DNA from: Panaeolus papilionaceus | Lineage: Eukaryota; Basidiomycota; Agaricomycetes; Agaricales | Reading direction: 5' to 3' | NCBI GenBank assembly: GCA_015501605.1 | Contig: JADNRZ010000023.1 | Span: 620,001-684,000, forward strand | DNA length: 64,000 nt | Shown here: in pieces, positions 46,433-58,327 of the stretch | How positions within the stretch are numbered: position 1 is the first letter of the stretch | Layout of the letters: each line of letters begins with the position of its first letter | Translations under genes and position numbers: made by a program | The notes under the pieces: generated by a model | What the model saw: the letters and a program-made list of their open reading frames with translations, nothing else | Databases searched by the model: none | Told to the model about the DNA's origin: nothing

Positions 46433-48034
46433 TAACCCTGCGTATTGAAAGAATTACCGTTCCTTAGCTATCAAAATTTGTAATCAAATTTACATAGCGT
46501 TCAAGTTTGTACGAACACCCCAAAAGTGAGAATTAGCTGAAGAAGGCGGTGGTGCTCAGGGCGCATTTATCGCATGTGAATAAATCATGTTTGATGGTAG
46601 ATTAAGAAGATGTGCTTTGGGGATCTCGGACAGGATTCATCGCACATTCGAAAACTTTGTGTTGGCATTTCCGTTTACATCGATACCAATCAGCGACTGC
46701 AAGGCTATTTTGGAACGGTGTTGTTATATCACGCTTCGAGCCCACAATGAACGGATTTAGAAAGAAGCTTGTGAAGCGTTGGGCACAAACTTGAAAGGGT
46801 TCTCGCTTTGTTATAAAGGACATCACATCATGCAGTGTGAATCATTCCTTTATCTTCTCGTTGCAAGGTGAGCCCAACGAGATATTTAGATTACGTGGTA
46901 ATAAACGCTCGAGGGAAACAGAAGGATGGGATCGCAAGACTGAATATGCCCCTATGTCTTACTCTACGAGCATATGGCAAACACCCCACGCATCCGGAAA
47001 TTGGACAAAATAAAATAAAAAGACGGAATGATGGCAATTGGAAGCAAATTAATAGAGGCGTGGATGTGGGAAGTGAGGAGCAGGGAAAGGAGTCGAAGAA
47101 ATTTCGATCAGATTTAGCGCGGGAGTTGATTCTGGACGCAGCGGACGTATTTCGGCCGCACAAAGTCCCAGAAAGCGGACGCCAATATCCAAGTAACAAG
47201 AGATAAGCTAGGCTGTTCCACATAAAATGTGTATTCTTAGCCAATGAATGAGAATGATGTTGGACATAAAGATCATATGACTTGAGTAATGAGCTCGCCT
47301 TCGAAATGTCCGTAAGGTATCGTGTGTTTAAGATGACAGAAAGCGGATCCGTCTGGCTAAAATCAATTGCTTTTCTCCCAAAACATATCTTCCAAGTCTA
47401 TCAGTAACCATTTACGGCTCTAAAGTCAACAAGGATGGAATGAATACCCCAGGTAATTGGAGCACTGAGCTTTGTCAATGAATCTTGATACGAGTTGGGC
47501 AAATGTACATCGATCAAACTCAAAATCAGTCATTTGAAACTATCTGATATGTTTCAGGTGCTCATGAGCGCTCCCGATGCGGTGTTCTGCAAGAGTGATG
47601 CTGTTCATCCAAAAATCCAAACACCTTCTGTTGCATGTGCTGGGGATAAAATAGAGCTTCTGAAAGAGAGCATGGACCTTATCAGGAATGGAATATCCCA
47701 CTTGAACAAGGTCTCGTGTAAGACAACTGCACTCCAACTGAGTTCTTTGTTGTATGACTATCTCACTTCATGCAGTGATCCATTCAGTGAACGTGATGCT
47801 GTGGGTTAAACGAAGCAAATATTAGAAAGCCACCGTGATTTTGCGAAGAGTGCTTAGTTTCTGATTTGGAGGTCCCTGATCTGTTGGTGTGCAGTATTGG
47901 ACTCCAAACTTTAGATCTCAAGTTCTTGAGTTTATCTGCGTTTAGAATATCCGAGGCGGGATGCGTACAAAAAGCCGATTTCACGGCACTGAGTCGACAT
48001 TTTTTCTCTCTTTTCCCCCTCCGAGAAGTTCAAC
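46433..48034. other. Intergenic with uncertain short frames
   Basis: A 104-codon plus-strand frame (47495-47809, including DKIELLKESMDLIRNGISHL) and a lysine-rich frame (46868-47206) have no domain or splice partners; neither is called. A pyrimidine-rich tract at 48000-48022 probably marks the CFA-B transcription start. Confidence 0.4.
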
Positions 48035-50374
48035 ATGGCTTTAAACACCAGCAAGTACATTGAAACAATCAACATCAACTACGCCAAACGATCGCTCACT
48101 TTGAGTGCCCTCGAATCGGTTCTGAATAGTGGCCAGGAGGTCATCTCGAAAACTCCATGGCGTCCCCTATTGAACTTTGGTAAATTCTTCCCTTCTGGGT
48201 GCCCTTTCCGCTGAGGTTGTATCTGACGTCCTATTTTAGCCAAGAAAACCATCCTCGATCTCCTTAAGCGGGTCGAACGCGGTGTGATAGTTTTTGAGAG
48301 CGAAGGCGAATCGTATAAGTTTGGGCATCCATATGACGTCACCGTCGATGGCTACTCTTGGCCCCTATCAGGAAAAATCACTGTCAAGCAGGAGAACTTC
48401 TGGGTTCGAATGTTATTACATGCTGACTTTGGGTTCGCTGGTGAGTGTGGCTGTATGAAGTTTTTACAACTTGTTAGCTTAATCGCGTGGGACCACCAGA
48501 CGCGTACATGCTCGGCGAAATCGAAGTCGATAAGCTAAGCGATGTGTTCAAGGTAACCACCATCCTTGCATTCACATTGATTTCCACCCTTTGAAATGAC
48601 TATTATTTTAGATTTTTCTCTTGAACCGCAAGAATGTAGGAGAGCTAAGCACGTTGCTCACTCCGGTTGTGAAAACCATCAGCTATATGTAATGTCCATT
48701 CAATGCGATTTCTTCCCCTGGGTGATATACTCACGCTATATTTTACCTCCTTTCCTACAGCGCCAATCTTCGTCTAGCCAATGGACTCGCTGGGAGTATG
48801 AGCAACATCTCGTGAGTATGTATCAGCTGTGGCGTGATGTCTCTGACCCAACTCAGGGCACATTACGATCTTTCAAATGATTTCTTCGCCGCCTTCCTTT
48901 CATGGGACATGACGTATGTTTCATTCCTCGTTGACCGACTCCCGTCAAAAGGACGCAGACTAAAAGTTCCTGTAATTACTCACCAGCTACACCGCCGCCA
49001 TATTTGATGAGAAGTCTAAAGGTCCTGTCGGTGATCTTATCGAACCCCGCCCAATGGCCCCTCCCCGAAGAGAGTACGACGACATCCGAACGATGCCTAT
49101 GGACGACCTTGAAAGAGGCCAAATGGCAAAGCTCCACCTCATTGCCCGACGCGCCCGTATTAAGTCCGGATCTCGAGTCCTCGAGATAGGGTATTTTCTT
49201 TTTCTTCGTAAATTCGAGAATGGACAACTAATGTCACACCGATACCTTTCAGTGCTGGATGGGGTAGCTTCGCAATTTTGGTAAGCGCCTCAATCACGTC
49301 TATGATGAATGGGATCACTTCCTCGAGTTGATTGTGTTCAAACAACAGATTGCGCAGAAATATGGGGCAATCGTCGATACTACTACAATATCACAGGAGC
49401 AAAAGATTGCCCTTGACAAGAACATAGCCGCTGCTGGTCTCTCACATGCCATCAATGTGCATGTTATGGACTACCGTCAGATGCCCGCACACTTCCATCA
49501 AGCATTCGACTCTGTCGTCTCAATTGGGGTTATGGAGCATAGTAAGTTTCTTATTTATTTATTTTACCAGTGAAAGAGCCTTAACCTCAGGTAGTTGGTA
49601 TCGAATTCATGAAAGGGTGGTTCGACAAAATGGCATGGGCCATGAAACCGGAGAATTCGTTCAAGGTATTTGTGGTATCAACTGTTCCTGATACAAGGTG
49701 GCGTCAGTACTCGAGGTAGGCGCCCTGTCTTTTGCCTGTAGGACAATGAGGTTGTTAATATTCCATTAATAGTGAAGTTGATTTTATCCGCAAGTACATT
49801 TATCCGTAGGTTATGTTTCCTCCGACTCGACAGAATGCTCATGGGCCAAACAGGGGAGGGCAATTGACCTCAGTCAGGACGCTCGTCAACGACATTGTTG
49901 CAGCTGGACTGAATATCGAATCCATCGAGAATATTGGCCCTCGTACGTACTGCTCCTTTTACATTAATTTAAATACTCATTACTGGCTATGTTTTTGATA
50001 CAGATTACGCGCGCACTGTTCGCGAATGGGGTTATAGGTTTGACCGCAACTTTGAATCCCATGTCAAGCCAGCACTTCTGAAGGACCACCCCCAATTGAC
50101 CGACGAAGACTTGTATATCTTCCAGAGAAAGTGGAAATGTACGTCGTTCGCCAATCTATACATTTTTTTTGAGCTTTCACTGATAAGGAGAAAATACATT
50201 GTTAACGCAGATTACTTTGCTTACTGCGACGCGGGCTTCACACTTCGAAACATATCTGATAACATTTTTACTCTTACTCGGGAGGCCAACGTTGAGGTAA
50301 CGAGCACCTGCGCTGACCCTGGTGCACTTCACTTCCTCCAAAGAGATGGAATTCTCTCCACAAACCCCGTATAA
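48035..50374 (+). CDS. Cyclopropane-fatty-acyl-phospholipid synthase-like methyltransferase, paralogue B (cfs1 family)
   Basis: Paralogue of 8810-11144 with the same exon structure. Starts MALNTSKYIETININYAKRS. Successive exons encode KKTILDLLKRVERG, FGHPYDVTVDGYSWPLSGKI, FWVRMLLHADFGFA, AYMLGEIEVDKLSDVFK, LNRKNVGELSTLLTPVV, HYDLSNDFFAAFLSWDM, TAAIFDEKSKGPVGDLIE, and the SAM motif LEIGAGWGSFAIL across an intron. They continue with QKYGAIVDTTTISQEQK, MDYRQMPAHFHQAFD, VSIGVMEH, FMKGWFDKMAWAMKPEN, YARTVREWGYRFDRN and the terminal DAGFTLRNISDNIFTLTREA followed by a short divergent tail. All frames intact. Followed 760 bp downstream by DJ-1 copy c on the same strand, echoing the CFA-A/DJ-1 proximity on the left. 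Confidence 0.9.
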
Positions 50375-51133
50375 TCAGCTATAACATGTATATCGCAAAT
50401 ATGTCTATAAAGTATTGGAATTATTTTGTTGTGCTTAGCCGGTCCGACAGTTTTCCGTTCTAGTAAAACGGCTTTCCGGCCGTTCTAACAACTGTCCTGG
50501 GTTGTTATTATAAGGTATATACAATACTTTAGGGCCCCTCTCCAGCATGAAATCAAGGTATTGAGGCCCCAGAGTCGTTTCTAAACACCCGAGATCGAAG
50601 CGCTGAGGCCTCGAAAGACACAACCTTTCCGTGCGCCGCGACATGAGTCTACAACTAGGTAATATACGCTTGAATTCTACTTGGATGCATTATTGCCTGA
50701 TACACTATGTAGGAGTGTTAAAACATTTCTTCCGAAGTGGCGGCGATGAGCTCATGCCAGTGGGGTCGATGTGGACGTGGAAGTACTACACCCTGCGTCA
50801 CGCTAGGTCCCTCGTCGTTCAAGTTATTTATATCTCGCCTAAATTGGTATCTCACTGCTGCTTACAAGCTGGTAGATATCTAAAGGTGGACTTCGGAGAC
50901 GGACAGACAAACTGCTTTTTAATGCTTCTTCCGACGTTTTCGGAGAATGCAATGGGCCGACGATGATCTCAAGAGTAATCGTTTGAGGTGTCGGTAATAC
51001 ACGGCAAGAATTGCGAACAAGTCGCTTCACCAAAATTAGGTGCAACTGAGTATATAAGCAGGAGCCATTGCTCACTGGCACTGACAGCCCTTGTACCTCG
51101 TAAAAGAACAAAATCATTCGAATCTGACTTGGA
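50375..51133. other. Intergenic (DJ-1 copy c promoter)
   Basis: No gene seen. Contains short GC-rich inverted motifs near 50440-50490 (CCGTTCT repeats) and the TATA box for the next gene. Confidence 0.45.
51051..51057 (+). promoter_or_regulatory. TATA box of DJ-1 copy c
   Basis: TATATAA about 80 bp upstream of the ATG at 51134. Confidence 0.55.
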
Positions 51134-51898
51134 ATGCTACTCAAATATGTCTCCGCCATATTACTCTTCGTCACCAATCTCGTCTACGCAACTGATGCCA
51201 CGAGAGATACCCCACATCCTCTGCCTGTTAACTATGGCATTCTCCTCTACCCTGGCTTCCAGGCCTTGGATGTCTTCGGGCCTCTCGACATTCTTAATAT
51301 GCTATCTCTTCAAACCAGCCTCAATTTGTCTGTCATTGCAGGCACATACGACCCAGTGAACACTATCCCGAAGTTATCGAACATATTCAACAGCACCTTT
51401 GGCGAATCCGTCGTCCCAACGCATACACTCTCCAACCCCCCTCGCAATCTCGACGTCCTCCTCGTACCAGGTGGATTCGGAACGCGAGTGCCGGCGACAG
51501 AGCTTGCTCTGCATGTAGACTACATCAAGCAAGTCTACCCATCGCTTCAGTACTTTATCAGCATATGCACAGGAGCGGCTCTGGCAGCTCGATCAGGTGT
51601 GCTGAACGGACATAGCGCAACTGGAAACAAGAAGGCATGGGACTTTGTCACCTCTCAAGTCAATGCTACGGAGGCTGAGATTCATTGGATCTCACACGCT
51701 CGATGGGTGCACGATGGAAACATTTGGTCGACCTCTGGGGTGGCAGCTGGTATTGATGGTGTCTTTGACTTTGTGAATACTGTGTATGGAGAGGATGTAG
51801 CGAAGGGTATTGCGGATGGGATCGAATATGAGAGACAGTTAGATTGGAGACACGATCCATTTGCTGACTTATACAACTTGACGGACGTAAATCCATGA
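51134..51898 (+). CDS. Secreted DJ-1/PfpI (isonitrile-hydratase-like) protein, copy c
   Basis: Intronless, 254 residues. Signal peptide MLLKYVSAILLFVTNLVYA, a shorter linker than copies a and b, then YGILLYPGFQALDVFGPLD (conserved Asp), VLLVPGG, and nucleophile SICTGAALAARSGVLNGHSA. It ends DLYNLTDVNP. The glycosylation sequons of copies a and b are kept. Clearly older than the a/b split: it differs along the whole length yet keeps every motif. Lies just downstream of CFA-B on the same strand. Confidence 0.88.
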   Translation: MLLKYVSAILLFVTNLVYATDATRDTPHPLPVNYGILLYPGFQALDVFGPLDILNMLSLQTSLNLSVIAGTYDPVNTIPKLSNIFNSTFGESVVPTHTLSNPPRNLDVLLVPGGFGTRVPATELALHVDYIKQVYPSLQYFISICTGAALAARSGVLNGHSATGNKKAWDFVTSQVNATEAEIHWISHARWVHDGNIWSTSGVAAGIDGVFDFVNTVYGEDVAKGIADGIEYERQLDWRHDPFADLYNLTDVNP

Positions 51899-52856
51899 AT
51901 TATCGTAGAGAGCGGACCTCGGTCTGTAGGTTGTATGTACTATCGTTAGTCACCACTCGTGGATGTCCACCACTCGGGTTTTTTTGGTAATCTGCAGGTA
52001 TCTCGCTCAATGGTGTGATATAAAAGTTGAAAATTTAAAACCAGGTAGATCTAAGTAGAATACACCACGATCTCTAGTTAGATTTAAGAAAATATGGAAA
52101 TACGAAGTGCAAGAATTTGCAGACCAAAACGTGAGTATCAAAAAGTCACGTAAAATGCGCGTTATTTTCCAGATCCCGTACGATGTAGAGCTCCAATCCG
52201 TCCAAAATCCGGCCTGAAACTTAATGTAGTGTGCTACTATCTGTCTGCAAAATATCAGACTGCCTCGACGTTATACGCTTTCATGGGCAACGAAATACGT
52301 TTCGTGCATCCATGAAGTCTAGTGATTTGATGGCATCACTTTCTGCCAAACTGACCTTTTCCACCTCAGTGACAGTTCGTGACAGAAAAACCCGAGTGGT
52401 GGTATTTTCGACTAGACACCACCGGTACCACTCCGACGCTCGTTCTCCCTCGTTTTTCCTCAATAAAAATTCATATTCAAGTAGAAAATCAAAAGTTACG
52501 TAGGTTTACCAAGTCTCAATGTCAGGGGACCAGAGGAAAATATTCCAGTCGCAAATTAGTGAAGCCGTACCCGACTGGTGACCAACGATAGTAGAGTTTG
52601 ATAGCTAAGGAGAGCCTCAATGATCGAGACTTAGTCGATATTGTTTGGTCTCAAAGCCCAACAAACAAACCCTTGCAGATGGAAGCGAGATGTCACCCCT
52701 GAAATTTACATAAATTGGACTGCTGAGGCGTCTCTGAACGGAACTTGACGGAACCTACCTCCAACCTGTCCTTGCTCACCCTTGACTCCCCCGTTCTCCA
52801 TGCTCTACAAAAACTAGTCAAAAAGCTTTCCACGACTACCTGTACGAGCCAGAATC
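51899..52856. other. Intergenic
   Basis: No gene recognised between DJ-1 copy c and the F-box gene; AT-rich with short frames on both strands. Confidence 0.45.
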
Positions 52857-54177
52857 ATGATGAGCGTAGCCAGAGTTGGGCTTCTGGCCGTTCCAACCGA
52901 AGTCTTGGAGAACATCATCAGTCAGCTCTGTCTGATGAGTATCGTCGACGACAAGGTTTTTACCGCGTCTCTGCAAGCTTGTAGTCTGACCTGTCAGGAT
53001 CTTCATGCTCTGGCATGTCGCCGCCTCTTTCGTCTTGTTGTTATCGAGTCCTTCGTGGAACAACGGCTCGAATCCTTCCTCAGTCTCCTGGAAACCAGTC
53101 CAGCCATCGGGACCTATGTTTGGTCGTTCGTTTTCCAACCTCAAAAACGGGTCATGGATGCGAGGAATGCAGATTGGGTTTTAAAGAATCACCACTTTCC
53201 CATTATTCTCCAGAAGCTTACGAGGCTCAGAAACATAAGCTTCAGCATCCGACCTGCAAGAATACCATGGGATAGCTTCAATCCTGAATTACGTGAAGCA
53301 CTGCTCTCCGTCACCAGTGTTCCTACCCTGGAGTCTATCGATATTCGAGGAATTACCGATATACCGATCGACATGATCACACAGTGCACTGGAATCCACC
53401 AGCTTCTCTATGCCTCCGCATCATTCAATACCAAATCTGTGAAGGATAGCGACTACAGCAAATTTCCGAAGATGAAGCGACTCGTTCTAGGAGACGAATT
53501 CGCCAATGCCTACATGGGTGACCTCCAGGAAATCGATTTATTGTCGCGTCTGGAAGATATCGCCATGCCTCTCTTCAGTACCCAGTGTACCAATTGGTTT
53601 TACGACTTGCTCCACCACAATGAGGCTACCCTGAAGAAGATTGATATGCGCAGTTTTCCTGGAGAAGCTGGTACGGAAATCAATCGTATTTGTTTTATAT
53701 CCCCCTCTGACTTTGAATTGTTTTTCTTCGGTGACAGGATGGATCCACGACGCCCCTTATCTTCATAATCTAGTGGCGCTCGAACATATCAGGATCACGC
53801 ACTGGGCGAATCATTTCCGCTCGTTTCCAGAGCACATCTATACCTTTCTCGACTCAACAAAGCCCGTTCAAACCGTCCGTAGCATCCATCTTGTGTTCGA
53901 AGAGCCTCGCTTTGCACCCGCGCAGGGTCTCTGCTTCTCCCCCATTAATTTCACGAAGTGTTGGGACGAATTCGACAAGGTATTACAAGCCAAATACCCT
54001 GCGCTCCAGAAGATGGACTTGGAATTTCAGAATCACTGTCTCCCCAATGACAACACGAAGCGCGATGCGGAAACTTACGTTAGAACTCAGCTGCCTGGGG
54101 TAATTGGGACGAAGAGAGTCGCCCTGCGTGTCATTTTCTTCTCAAAGGGCAAACGGGTTATTGTTAAAGTATCCTAG
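52857..54177 (+). CDS. F-box protein with leucine-rich-repeat-like body
   Basis: Predicted 417 residues, two exons (52857-53670 and 53738-54177; without splicing the frame stops at 53768). The F-box-like N-terminus is LLAVPTEVLENIISQL then SLTCQDLHALACRRLFR, the usual helix pair that binds Skp1 in SCF ubiquitin ligases. The rest has irregular leucine-rich segments (LTRLRNISFSI, VPTLESIDIRGI, FPKMKRLVLGDEF, LLSRLEDIAMPLF, LVALEHIRITHW) resembling the substrate-recognition repeats common in the very large Agaricomycete F-box families. Adjacent ATG at 52860 is an equal start candidate. Substrate unknown. Confidence 0.8.
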
Positions 54178-54275
54178 ACGTACGCTCATGTAACCTCAAT
54201 TGTCGCTTGAATCAAATAAATGTGTCCCTAGGGTATAAATAAACCGTATCATGGTACTGTAGTATGTGGACTCCA

Positions 54276-55389
54276 TCAACGTTGTATCACATATGGTGGA
54301 GGAGCATTATAATTAGGTTCTGCGGCAGCGTATGAGAGGTCCGAGTTGTGTTGTTCAACAGAATCTCGATTGACTGTAGGCGATGGTTGTGTTTCCCCTT
54401 GATTACGGTGCAATACGTAGGGTAATGAGTTCCCTGATACCCGTGATGCCTTCCCTGAATTATGTATCAGGGGAGCTGAAACTGGCATCGCATCGTAGGG
54501 GACCATCGTCGGGATCCCTGTTGACGACCTGTTGAATCGCGATGATGAAGGGCCAGGGGTCGATGACTGTTCTCGTTCCTGGGTATCCTCCTCTGTCGCG
54601 TCTAGTTTTGTCAACAGATTCTGTTTAAAAAAGGTCAGAAAACTTACAATTAGTTTCTTCATCTGGCATTGAAGCCTGTTTACTGCGCCTACGAGTTCTC
54701 CGCCAGCAGTAGAACCCAATAAGCACAGCAAGGAGGGTGATAGCCATGGTCCCGACCACTGCTCCGACAACGGCCCCGACATTTATCGAACTCGAACTCG
54801 AGCTTGAGGAAGAAGAGTTGGATGCACCATTCGTGGTACCTTTCATTGTCTTATGAACACCACGAAGTGACGAGGCTGCAACATGAGACTTACCTCCTAT
54901 GCTGGGAGCGTCGCCGGACGCGCCAACCACAAAATAATCCAAGAAATAAAAATCATCCTGAACTAGATTTTTGATGACCAGCGTATGATTGCTGTTCGTA
55001 AGCCCGCGCTTCTCAAAAAATAGGCTCCTGAAATGGTTAGAGTCGGTCTCAACCGGTGTAAACGTCACGGAACTTCCGTCTTCGAGTGTGTAAGAGCTGA
55101 TTGGACTGGGTGTACCAACGGGGTTGTTTTTCTTTCGGATGCTCCCATAGACCTCTACGAAATCTCCTGGAATTTTAAACAACAGATTAGAGCTGTAAGA
55201 CTGGAAAGCTTGTCCAGGCGTACCTTGGAAGCTCAAGGTTGCTGTCGACCCTGCAACCCTCGAAAGTTGATATGTATTGTTGTACTCCAGTCCAGCAGTT
55301 CCTGTCCCTACTGTCCAAGCCCCGCTATAAGAGACTTGAGGATCTCTGTCGTCAATGGTCAATCGTGATGGACCTGCGGCGGTGCTCAT
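54276..55389 (-). CDS. Single-pass membrane protein with PPPY tail, tandem copy A
   Basis: First of three tandem paralogues. The N-terminal ectodomain (about 150 residues, beta-rich, jelly-roll-like) opens TIDDRDPQVSYSGAW and contains GDFVEVYGSIRKK, SSYTLEDGSSVTFTPVET, LFFEKRGL and HTLVIKNLVQDDFYFLDYF. A serine-rich stalk leads to one transmembrane helix (VVGAVVGTMAITLLAVLIGF) with a CWRRTRRRSK stop-transfer cluster. The cytosolic tail has VPYD and ends NAPPPYVIQR. There is no cleavable signal peptide at the start. Introns were inferred at QG/DFVEV, GG/TTNGA and before ATEEDTQE; the last uses a CTAG acceptor because the nearer CAG would create a stop. The architecture is common in Agaricomycetes but uncharacterised. 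Confidence 0.75.
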
Positions 55390-56243
55390 GATCGTGAGCT
55401 CAATGGAATGTGAATTGGAAGAAAGGATGTAAAATTATATGAGAGGGATATCTTTTCTCTAAGGGAGTGGACTAACGGTGGGCATTGCGAGAGAAAAGAA
55501 ATTCAAAAGTTGCATCACTCCATTTATAATAAGTAGTGCTAAAAAGTGGGGAGGGGTCAACTGTCGATCTCGGGTTTCGCGTTGTTAATTTCTGACTGAA
55601 GAAAAATGATGGACGTCAATGGACCCTGAACAAAAGCGATGTAAGAATCTTTGTAAGTGAGTTTTCGTGAGGCACTGCCGAGTGATGATGCGTTCAACTC
55701 ACCTTGTCGGCGGCAGTGTTGAAAGTAAGGATCTGAGTGCTAATAAATACATGTAAAAACCAGTGCATTGGATCGCGACTTAGATATCGTACACAACTTG
55801 TCCATTATTAACTATACGCGCGTTAGAGTTGAGTCCTGTCCTTTAACTGCTATCCGCAGCTGGGGTCCAATTGAGCACGCGTCGCCGTTGCCCAAGATCA
55901 CAATCTTATCACAGTTTTTGTCCCTTGTCTTGCGTGATGCTGGCTACTTGAAGTAGGGGAATAGTGGTGCTCACGACGTGCTGTCAGCGATTGTCACTGA
56001 CAGCACCCCAGAAGCCAAATGGGAGGAGCGAATCAATGACGCATAACTCCACCTCATGCAGCATCCTTCCACCGCTAGATCCAGGACCGAAGTGAAGACA
56101 AATTAGTGATCTCTCGTAAAGAAAGAAGGGTATCCACTAACATTCATTGCTATTTTATGGTCAACCCCTTCAAGCGTATTTAACCATGGATTACCGAAAG
56201 CGATGTGGAATTAGTTGGGCCACAGTGTTCCAACGGTAGGGTG
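55390..56243. other. Intergenic between tandem copies A and B
   Basis: Promoter of copy A and 3' flank of copy B. No gene seen. Confidence 0.45.
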
Positions 56244-57408
56244 CTAAGACCCGTCATGTCCCCAAGATGTTGTGTAGGGAGGAGGAAAAGTCTGCGCGAC
56301 GACTGAGTCTTGTCGTGAATGCTGAATGACGGGTGTAGAAGATGGAGCATGTCTGTTGCTTGCGGAGCCCTGAGCTCGAGTCGTCTGCGGCAAGGATGTG
56401 TTTGAGCTATTCGTCGCCTTGGGGTATTGATTTGAAATAGGTAGCGAAGTCGATGAATGCGAGAACGACCAATGTGGTCGCGTCCATGTTGGAGGATCAG
56501 GGTCACGGCTGGCAAGATTGTACGGGGTGATTGTTGGATGGATAGGTGGGGTCGCGGTGCGTGATGGTAGAGGGGTTGAAACTCGAGATGATGACTGCGG
56601 GCGATGATAGGAAGATGTGGGAGGACGTATGACTGACATCCAGAAGTCTGAGTACGGGTATAATGTACAATGACCGAAGTTACCTACCTGGGTGACGTGA
56701 TACCTCTCGTGCGTGAAGAGGACTGTAAGTGTGTCTAGCAGTTGGTTTCATATTTTGACGACGTTCTCGGATGCAAGTCCAGAGAAAGAACCCAAGCAGA
56801 AGGATAGTAACGGTGACAAACAAGGATCCAAGCGCAGCGCCCACAATAACGCCTGTAGAAAGAGATGGTGTTGCATTACCTATATTTGCAGAAAAGACTG
56901 AGCATTAAAAGGGCAGCATGATAGAAGAGATACGCACCCACCGCCACCCCCGATGAATCCGAGTCTACCGTCAAGTAATCCAACCAGAAGGCATCATCTT
57001 CAACCAAGTTTTTGATGACCAAAACATGCTCGCCCAACCCCAAACCTTGCTTCCTGAAGAAAAGCACGTTGTACTGGTCCTGACTCGTCTCAACCGGTTT
57101 GAATGACGCAGAGCTACCGTCTTCCAAGGTATAGGTGCTTATCGGTGTCCTTTTACTGCTGACCTTGCCAACATTTCCGAACACCTCGACAGAAGTTCCT
57201 ATGAGTAATGCGCATGAGAGAACTGAATACTACAACATGATGGCGACTCACCGTTAAACCTAAATGTTGCGGTTGCTCCAGCTGTATTGGTACGGTGTGC
57301 AGAGTTCCTATGCGAGAGATCTGAACCATGAATTGTCCATGTCGTGGCGGAGTAAGCGATGCGTGGGTCTGTGTCGTCAATGATGGAGCGTTGCGAGGAG
57401 CTGGACAT
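56244..57408 (-). CDS. Single-pass membrane protein with PPPY tail, tandem copy B
   Basis: Starts MSSSSQRSIIDDTDPRIAYS at 57408, chosen over an in-frame ATG 11 codons upstream because it aligns with copies A and C. The ectodomain continues with GTSVEVFGNVGK, STYTLEDGSSASFKPVET, LFFRKQGLGLGEHVLVIKNL and DDAFWLDYL. The membrane exon reads GVIVGAALGSLFVTVTILLL-GFFLW with a basic stop at RERRQNMK. The last exon, reached via an intron ending actcag, has a Pro/Ser/Thr-rich tail with ITPYN and ends TFPPPYTTSWGHDGS. Same order of parts as its neighbours, with much divergence in the tail except for the two tyrosine motifs. Confidence 0.72.
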
Positions 57409-58327
57409 AATATACACAGTGAACCAGCACTGTGATTTCAATTGAGGGATTCACGGGGAAACACTAGGGTTTCAAGGTGAGTACTTATTTCTTGAGACAA
57501 AGCAACCACGGATGTTTGAGTCCGCGCTACACAGCCGCTAACAACGGGTTACTTCGTCATCACTCGTCAACCAATCAAGGTAACCCCTTGATTCAGGGTC
57601 GCATCGTGATCCCAGGGATAATCAAGAGGAATCAAGGAGGAATGTCTACGCAGGAAATACCACAAGCAAGCGCAAGATCAAGTTTATTTACCGGAAGGTC
57701 GTGTGGCCGAGACTGTGGGACCGAAGTCTACTGGAGAGTTCTGAGATACTATTGGCGCCTGTACGCAATCGTATGAATACAAGTTCAAAGAGGGAATTTC
57801 TGCGCTTATAGGAGACATGGTCGGTTCTAACTGTCAATGACCAGGAGTACTTAGCAGAGGACCACCGACCAAGCTTCGACTTCTGAGACGCCCGTGTGAA
57901 TTCAACAGCATCGATAATCGCTGTTGAAAAAAAAAATCCACCCTTCATGACCTGTGCTCCATCATCACTGCGCCTTGCGATGACTTCCCCTTCCATCTAG
58001 GGACATTCAATGATACTGGGACCGCTTTGAGGGAGTCACCGACTTGGAATATCCGCCAAACCCGTATCGTTTTTTTTTTTGTTATTGATCTTGGTCAGGA
58101 AAGGTGCAGCAAGGGCAATGCAAGTACCTCCGCAGATGTGCACGGTGCACATAGCATCCATCGGTGCCTCTAGGTCCTAGAGGGCACTTGGATGTCTCGG
58201 GGATTCAGGGGTACGGTGCGGGAGTATCCCACCGTTGATTCGTCACGAAGGGACACCATCTTTTCGAAGAGACCAAGTTTTCTTGGTTTCACAACAACTC
58301 TAGTACTTGGATGATGTGTTTACTACT
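57409..58327. other. Intergenic between tandem copies B and C
   Basis: No gene recognised. Contains a T-homopolymer (about 58071-58081) and a short palindrome TGTGCACGGTGCACA near 58137. Confidence 0.45.

Noticed and set aside
46868..47244. Overlapping plus and minus frames of more than 110 codons
   Set aside because: Mutual shadows with no recognisable domain on either strand.
47495..47809. 104-codon plus-strand frame upstream of CFA-B
   Set aside because: Composition is acceptable, but no domain, start context or paralogue upstream of CFA-A supports it.
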